Translations under genes and position numbers: made by a program
Shown here: positions 4,969-9,088 of the stretch, one piece after another
How positions within the stretch are numbered: position 1 is the first letter of the stretch
Layout: every line of letters begins with the position of its first letter
Assembly (NCBI GenBank): GCA_900768725.1
Contig: CAAGDU010000104.1
Span: forward strand, 1 to 9,088
DNA from: Bacteroidales bacterium
GTDB taxonomy: Bacteria > Bacteroidota > Bacteroidia > Bacteroidales > Paludibacteraceae
DNA: 9,088 nucleotides
Reading direction: 5' to 3'
Notes under the pieces: model-generated
Databases searched by the model: none
What the model saw: the letters and a program-made list of their open reading frames with translations, nothing else
Told to the model about the DNA's origin: nothing

Positions 4969-6729
4969 TTATTTCTTAAATGGTTGATAAGCAATACCTT
5001 TCCCTTCGTAGCCGGAGTTCTTGAAGTACTCCACAAAGGTCAGACGCAAGGGGTGAACGAAAGCACCCAGCGCCGACATCGCGATATTCAGCAGGTGCCC
5101 CACCAGCAGAATGAGGACAAAGCCCACCCACTGCCATGTCGGATTATCGCCCAGCACCATCATGCCGAGGTTGTTGAACGCACCGCCCAACATACCGCCG
5201 GCAAGTCCCAGCGCGTAGAGACGCACATACGAGAGCACATCACCCAACAGTCCGGTAGCCATGTTGTACGTATCCCACAAGCCTGCGCCGATATTCAGCA
5301 GCGGGTTGCGCCCCGGCTTGTTGAAGATATAGATGCCCAGCGCACTCACGCCCGCAATGGCAATCAGCGTCCATTTGGTTACCTCCGCAGGAGCATTGAA
5401 CAGCATCAACAGAATCAATGCCGACAAACCGCCCACTATCAGCAGCAACCATCCCCACGTGGAGATATTCTCCTTGAAGCCGAAGCGTTTGGTGTAGCAT
5501 ATCGCCTTCACCACCATCGCCAAGCAGATGTGGAACACACCAATACAGATAGCCAGCACCATCTGCGCATCGTAGCCCATCACCGTTCCTTGCACGATAA
5601 TGCCCTTCAATGCCTCAGGATACCAATCCGCTTGCGCCAAAGGAATACCGAAGAAAGTGCCCAAGAACAGTCCCACCACCGCAGTACCCACGCCCAGCGT
5701 GGTGATGATAGGACCTAAGCCCTCGAACATGCTGATGTTCAGTTTCTTGTAATGCACCAGCAGACCGAAGGCAATCAGCACCAATCCGTATCCCGCATCG
5801 CCCATACACATCGCGAAGAACAGGAGATAGAACGGTGCCAGGATAGGCGTAGGGTCAAACTCGCCGTAGGTCGGCATGCCGTACATACCGGTGAAGCACT
5901 CAAACATACGCGTGAACCAATTGTTACGCAGTTTGATAGGCGTGTTGTCCTCCGCCGTCGGGTCTTCGGCTTGGTAGTAGATATCCTGCTCTTGGAGCAT
6001 AGTATCCAATGCCGCAGTTTGGTCTATCGGACAGAAGCCTTCCACCACTTTCAGTGCGCCTTCTGCCACCGTGTCGGTATTGAGCGTAACGCGCTGCCAG
6101 TCAATCTGTTGCAAGGTCTCTTTGTACTCTTGCTCCATTGCGGGCAACTGCTCTTTCTGCCACAACTCGATACGCGCGTTCTGCGCAGCCAACAGTCCTT
6201 CCAGCCCTTCCACGTCTTGCAGCAATGCCGCCGATGACTTCTTGTTGAGGGTGAGTTCTGTAGCATACGCTTGCAAGTCCTCCGGCTGTTCCGCCTCTTC
6301 ACCCGTTTTCTCTACAACTACGAAATAGACTTGCCCTTTCTCCACTGCGACCTCCGTTCCCCACTCTGCCTCAAACTTCTTTTGCGGGCAGACGAAGAAA
6401 TGCAGCGAATAGCCTGCTTGTTGCAGTTGCTCTATACGTTCGGAAGAGAAATCGCCCCACACCGCCATCGCCTTCGCCTCTTTCTCGGTAGCCGCGATAC
6501 GACTCTCGACATTGGCTTTCTCTTGCAGCAGTTGGTCAGGCGCACCTTGTGTAATGGTCTTGCGCAGGCGGTCTGCTTGTTGCAACAGCGACTGCAAAGT
6601 AGCGTCCTCTGCCGTACCCGAAGCCTTCTCCGTGATATGCACCACGCCCAGCGAGCGCAACTGCTCCAAGAACGCCTCGTAGTCTCGATGGAACACAAGG
6701 AAAGTATATTTCTTCATTTGCGTAATCAT
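4969..6729 (-). CDS. ntpI: V/A-type ATPase subunit I (stator, a-subunit equivalent)
   Basis: The protein has 586 residues, within the 570-660 usual for bacterial I subunits. Residues 1-275 are the soluble arm: alpha/beta lobes with coiled-coil stretches (about 45-85 and 165-215) that bind the peripheral stalk. From about 290 to the end are seven to eight membrane helices. Signatures are FFAMCMGDAGYGL (304-316), LGDVLSYVRLYALGLA (495-510) with the essential half-channel arginine R503, and GHLLNIAMSALGAFVHPLRL (544-563). It passes ions between the membrane and the K-ring. The start at 6729 overlaps the D stop by ATGA. It has AAGGAGG six to twelve bases upstream, a strong site for this phylum, though it also codes for the end of D. 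M5 (6717) is an alternative start. Confidence 0.96.
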   Translation of the reverse strand: MITQMKKYTFLVFHRDYEAFLEQLRSLGVVHITEKASGTAEDATLQSLLQQADRLRKTITQGAPDQLLQEKANVESRIAATEKEAKAMAVWGDFSSERIEQLQQAGYSLHFFVCPQKKFEAEWGTEVAVEKGQVYFVVVEKTGEEAEQPEDLQAYATELTLNKKSSAALLQDVEGLEGLLAAQNARIELWQKEQLPAMEQEYKETLQQIDWQRVTLNTDTVAEGALKVVEGFCPIDQTAALDTMLQEQDIYYQAEDPTAEDNTPIKLRNNWFTRMFECFTGMYGMPTYGEFDPTPILAPFYLLFFAMCMGDAGYGLVLIAFGLLVHYKKLNISMFEGLGPIITTLGVGTAVVGLFLGTFFGIPLAQADWYPEALKGIIVQGTVMGYDAQMVLAICIGVFHICLAMVVKAICYTKRFGFKENISTWGWLLLIVGGLSALILLMLFNAPAEVTKWTLIAIAGVSALGIYIFNKPGRNPLLNIGAGLWDTYNMATGLLGDVLSYVRLYALGLAGGMLGGAFNNLGMMVLGDNPTWQWVGFVLILLVGHLLNIAMSALGAFVHPLRLTFVEYFKNSGYEGKGIAYQPFKK

Positions 6730-7358
6730 ACGGCAGCCTCCTTTCTTGCTTGCTCCTCAGCGGCACGCGCCTCTGCCTCGCGTTTGGACTTCACGATTTT
6801 CTGGCTCGACTTACTCAGGTTCTCCTCGTCTTCCATGAAGCGCTTAATCTTGCGGATAGCGTCCTGATAGCCGGGTATCTGCACTTTCTCAAACAGGTTC
6901 ACCTTCTGCGTGGTCTTCTTGCGGGCATAGTCCAGCAAGTCCACCTTACGCCGCACGAACTCCTGGCGAATACCCACATCGGCTATCGCCTTGAGTTGCT
7001 CGAAGCCGTCGGCAAACCACTTGGGAGACGAGAACAGACTGAACTCCTTGGTAGAATAAACCACCTCTTCCAGCACGGGCACGCGTACGCCTGCAATCTT
7101 CTTCACGGACATACGCACATCATCCACATGGATGAGGCTCGTGTCAAACTCTCCCCACAAGGCAAGCATCTGGTCGTAGTCCTTGATGCGGCGATTCACC
7201 TCCGCATCCAATTCCTCGATCTCCTTCTTCGCTTTCTTCACCTCGAGCCGAAGTGCCGACTCTTTGTTTTGCAGCGTAGGGAGCGTGCGTTGCCGCATCT
7301 TGAGGTTCTTCTCAAGGGCCTGCAAGGAAGTTTTATTATATTGAAATGTTATTGCCAT
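6726..7358 (-). CDS. ntpD: V/A-type ATPase subunit D (central rotor stalk)
   Basis: The 210-residue, highly charged, nearly all-helical protein is the central shaft that links the A3B3 catalytic head to the membrane ring. N-terminal (about 5-70) and C-terminal (about 125-205) helices form the antiparallel coiled coil; RKKTTQKVNLFEKVQIP (146-162) is the conserved R-[RK]-T-x-Q-[KR]-V-N-x-[LF]-E family block. The end (EARAAEEQARKEAAV) is an alanine/glutamate tail. The length is normal. In the operon it stands after B as expected in Bacteroidetes, but 191 bp of mostly repeat sequence and an extra gene separate it from B. No good Shine-Dalgarno precedes the ATG. Its stop overlaps the start of subunit I. 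Confidence 0.95.
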   Translation of the reverse strand: MAITFQYNKTSLQALEKNLKMRQRTLPTLQNKESALRLEVKKAKKEIEELDAEVNRRIKDYDQMLALWGEFDTSLIHVDDVRMSVKKIAGVRVPVLEEVVYSTKEFSLFSSPKWFADGFEQLKAIADVGIRQEFVRRKVDLLDYARKKTTQKVNLFEKVQIPGYQDAIRKIKRFMEDEENLSKSSQKIVKSKREAEARAAEEQARKEAAV

Positions 7359-7373
7359 ACCATTTCGGTTTTA

Positions 7374-7553
7374 CGTTGATTTCGTAGTTTTCGTAGTATA
7401 CGTAGTTTACGTAGTTTTCGTAGTTTACGTTGATTTCGTAGTTTTCGTAGTTTACGTTGATTGCGTAGTTTACGTTGATTTCTTAATTTACGTTGATTGC
7501 GTAGTTTACGTTGATTTCGTAGTTTACGTTGATTTCGTAGTTTACGTTGTTAA
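7374..7553 (+). repeat. Tandem array of 20 nine-base units (CGTAGTTTA / CGTTGATTT)
   Basis: The stretch divides without a gap into 20 units of 9 bp. Two main types occur, CGTAGTTT(A/T) and CGTTGATT(T/G), alternating in the distal half as an 18-bp higher-order unit. One unit is degenerate (CTTAATTTA, 7482-7490), and the last (CGTTGTTAA) contains the stop of the four-helix-bundle gene. The whole gap between that gene and subunit D is filled by this array plus 15 bases. The period is divisible by three. There are no unique spacers, so it is not CRISPR. It is a likely site of slippage and copy-number variation. Confidence 0.95.
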
Positions 7554-7909
7554 TGTAGCGTTTTCATAAATGCAGTAATCTTACACGATAAACTATAACA
7601 ATTCTGCCGTAGTTTTTCTGCCATTTGAGGTTCTATATAATTATTATCTTCCGCTACATATAGCATACTGCGTACCTCGCCACAAGAACCAAATGCGTAA
7701 TTCAAAAAGGTTTTGAATTGTTTGCTATCCTCCGTGTTTTTATTTCGTTCGAATCCTTCCGCGATGTTGTTCATTATAGAGATAGCAGCACGTTGTATTT
7801 GGCTCTTGAAATCGTAATCTCTATTGTCCCGTAAAAGAACATATATATCTTTCACAATAAGCCGTGCTTCTTTCCATATATATAATTCTTCGAATGAAAA
7901 CACCTGCAT
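7550..7909 (-). CDS. Four-helix-bundle protein, 23S rRNA intervening-sequence (S23/IVP) family
   Basis: The start at 7909 gives 119 residues beginning MQVFSFEELYIWKEARLIV, the usual opening of this family (F-x-x-L-x-V/I-W-x-x-A). The hallmark QIQRAAISIMNNIAEGF is at 37-53, followed by NYAFGSCGEVRSML (70-83) in place of the family's A-x-GSxxE-x-xxxL. A longer frame opens at 7960, but its extra 17 residues (MRSYVFFVFYVVF...) are only the translated upstream repeat array, so 7909 is preferred. The family was found inside 23S rRNA intervening sequences of spirochaetes and others, also occurs as lone chromosomal genes, and is related in fold to the Avd accessory protein of diversity-generating retroelements; its function is unproven. 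The gene is more AT-rich than the ATPase genes around it and interrupts them, pointing to insertion. Confidence 0.9.
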   Translation of the reverse strand: MQVFSFEELYIWKEARLIVKDIYVLLRDNRDYDFKSQIQRAAISIMNNIAEGFERNKNTEDSKQFKTFLNYAFGSCGEVRSMLYVAEDNNYIEPQMAEKLRQNCYSLSCKITAFMKTLH

Positions 7910-7922
7910 ATACCATCCAACG

Positions 7923-7958
7923 AAAACTACGTAAAATACGAAAAATACATAACTACGC
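7923..7958 (-). repeat. Four-unit 9-bp array, inverted relative to 7374-7553
   Basis: Units AAAACTACG, TAAAATACG, AAAAATACA and TAACTACGC lie between subunit B and the four-helix-bundle start. AAAACTACG is the exact complement of CGTAGTTTT in the downstream array. The 16 bases at 7920-7935 are the perfect reverse complement of 7406-7421. Confidence 0.85.
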
Positions 7959-7964
7959 AAACAA

Positions 7965-9088
7965 CTATTTGTTTGCCCAATATTTATCTACGATTGCCTG
8001 CTTGATGTTGACCTCTTCGGGCTTGAAGTACTTGGCAAATAGCGTCCATGCTACATCCAACATCTGCGTGGTGTTGATATTGACATCGATAGCCAAAATC
8101 TCGCGCGAGTAGTCTTTTGCGAAAGCAAGGCAACGCTCATCGTAGTCGGTCAGGTCGAAGCCGTTCTCTTTCTTGGTCTTTGCATTAGCAGCGTCGGCGT
8201 ACAGACGAACGGCAGCGTTCATTACCTGCGGGTGGTCCTCACGAGTCTTCTTGCCTGCCACCAATTGTTTCAGACGCGAGAGCGAGCGGAACGGGTCAAC
8301 GATAACCTTACCAATGTCGCTATCACGGCGGAGGTACAACTGACCCTCGGTGATATAACCGGTGTTGTCGGGGATAGCGTGGGTGATGTCGCCGCCGGAC
8401 AAGGTAGTTACGGCAATGATGGTGATAGAGCCACCGCCTGCCTCCTCGGGGAACTGCACCGCCTTCTCGTAAATCTTCGCGAGGTCGGAATAGAGCGAAC
8501 CGGGCATAGAGTCTTTGGAAGGAATCTGGTCCATACGGTTGCTCACGATAGCCAACGCATCGGCATACAGCGTCATATCCGTCAAGAGGACAAGCACTTT
8601 CTCATGCTTCTGCACGGCGAAATACTCGGCTGCGCACAGCGCCATATCGGGGATAAGCAAACGCTCCACGGGCGGGTTCTCTGTGGTGTTCACGAAGGAC
8701 ACGATACGGTCGAGCACGCCGGCGTTGGAGAACACGTTCTTGAAATAGAGGTAGTCGTCGTTGGTCAGACCCATACCACCCAAGATAATCTTGTCGGCTT
8801 CGGCACGCAGTGCCACGTTTGCCATCACTTGGTTGTACGGTTGGTCGGGGTCAGCGAAGAACGGAATCTTCTGTCCGGAGACGAGGGTGTTGTTCAGGTC
8901 GATACCTGCGATACCGGTAGCAATCAGTTCGCTCGGTTGCTTACGGCGCACGGGGTTCACACTCGGACCGCCAATCTCCACTTCCTCACCTTCCACGGCA
9001 GGTCCGCCGTCGATAGGCTCGCCGTAGGCGTTGAAGAAGCGTCCTGCCAACTGCTCACTCACCTTGAGCGACGGTGCCTTGCCGAGGA
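7965..9088 (-). CDS. ntpB: V/A-type ATPase subunit B (5' end outside window)
   Basis: The frame is open to the right edge of the window, leaving 373 residues of a protein usually 430-470 long. A GTG at 9062 is not the start: the codons before it (LGKAPSLK) continue the family's sequence into VSEQLAGRFFNAYGEPIDGGP. Other marks are ENPPVERLLIPDMALCAAEY, KVLVLLTDMTLYADAL, DITHAIPDNTGYITEGQ and PFRSLSRLKQL. B is the non-catalytic nucleotide-binding-fold subunit that alternates with A in the A3B3 head; like its relatives it lacks a canonical P-loop in the part seen. It stops at TAG 7965-7967, after which the operon is interrupted by the four-helix-bundle cassette before D. The operon promoter and the usual upstream E, DUF2764-type and A genes would lie beyond the right edge. 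Confidence 0.96.
   Translation of the reverse strand, partial: LGKAPSLKVSEQLAGRFFNAYGEPIDGGPAVEGEEVEIGGPSVNPVRRKQPSELIATGIAGIDLNNTLVSGQKIPFFADPDQPYNQVMANVALRAEADKIILGGMGLTNDDYLYFKNVFSNAGVLDRIVSFVNTTENPPVERLLIPDMALCAAEYFAVQKHEKVLVLLTDMTLYADALAIVSNRMDQIPSKDSMPGSLYSDLAKIYEKAVQFPEEAGGGSITIIAVTTLSGGDITHAIPDNTGYITEGQLYLRRDSDIGKVIVDPFRSLSRLKQLVAGKKTREDHPQVMNAAVRLYADAANAKTKKENGFDLTDYDERCLAFAKDYSREILAIDVNINTTQMLDVAWTLFAKYFKPEEVNIKQAIVDKYWANK

Noticed and set aside
4984..5718. 244-codon open frame on the + strand
   Set aside because: Lies wholly opposite subunit I; its His/Gln/Arg-rich sequence is the typical complement of a real gene, with no domain.
6271..7379. Long + strand frames (198 and 209 codons)
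   Set aside because: Antisense shadows of subunits I and D, rich in Leu/Arg/His and without family motifs.
7374..7553. CRISPR-like repeat array
   Set aside because: Units of 9 bp with no unique spacers and no cas genes; it is a simple tandem array.
7550..7960. Diversity-generating retroelement accessory (Avd) gene
   Set aside because: The fold is related, but no reverse transcriptase, template repeat or variable repeat is in the window.

Overview
The window looks like a chromosomal piece from a member of the Bacteroidales (Prevotella/Bacteroides-like; genus not determinable from sequence alone). The reasons are the A/V-type ATPase gene order B-D-I-K, one promoter of the Bacteroidetes type (TTTG, then TAnnTTTG), A-rich translation starts, and small hypothetical families typical of that order. 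The identifications below rest on recognised family motifs; no database search was possible.

Layout. Positions 1-886 (+) hold the 3' end of a DnaQ-like exonuclease, a decayed HARE-HTH-type gene overlapping it by ATGA, a 66-residue four-cysteine protein overlapping that by TAATG, and short leftovers of further genes. Positions 920-1967 (+) hold an intact lrgA-lrgB pair. Positions 2000-2600 (+) are a gene graveyard: the 5' end of a phage Gp37/Gp68-like (DUF5131) gene with an out-of-frame insertion, a deleted second copy of the cysteine-protein gene (93 bp at about 93% identity to the first copy), a lone signal-peptide start, and a strong terminator. An AraC-type regulator lacking a convincing N-terminus (2647-3084, -) and the C-terminal half of a ComM/YifB ATPase (3702-4415, +) lie head to head. 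Between them are about 600 bp without a recognisable gene but with several inverted repeats and a promoter built on a 28-bp palindrome.

Positions 4525-9088 (-) are a V/A-type ATPase operon read right to left: subunit B (5' end beyond the window), then D, I and K. D and I overlap by ATGA, and K is followed by a 20-bp-stem terminator shared with the convergent comM fragment. The rotor subunit K carries residues matching all five Na+ ligands of the Enterococcus hirae NtpK ring, so the enzyme is probably Na+-coupled.

The most unusual structure is inside this operon. Between the B and D genes sits an AT-rich gene for a 119-residue four-helix-bundle protein of the 23S rRNA intervening-sequence family. 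It is flanked by 9-bp repeat arrays in opposite orientation: 20 units downstream and four units upstream, including a perfect 16-bp inverted match. The block could fold back on itself in the mRNA like an rRNA intervening sequence, but it lies in a protein-coding operon.
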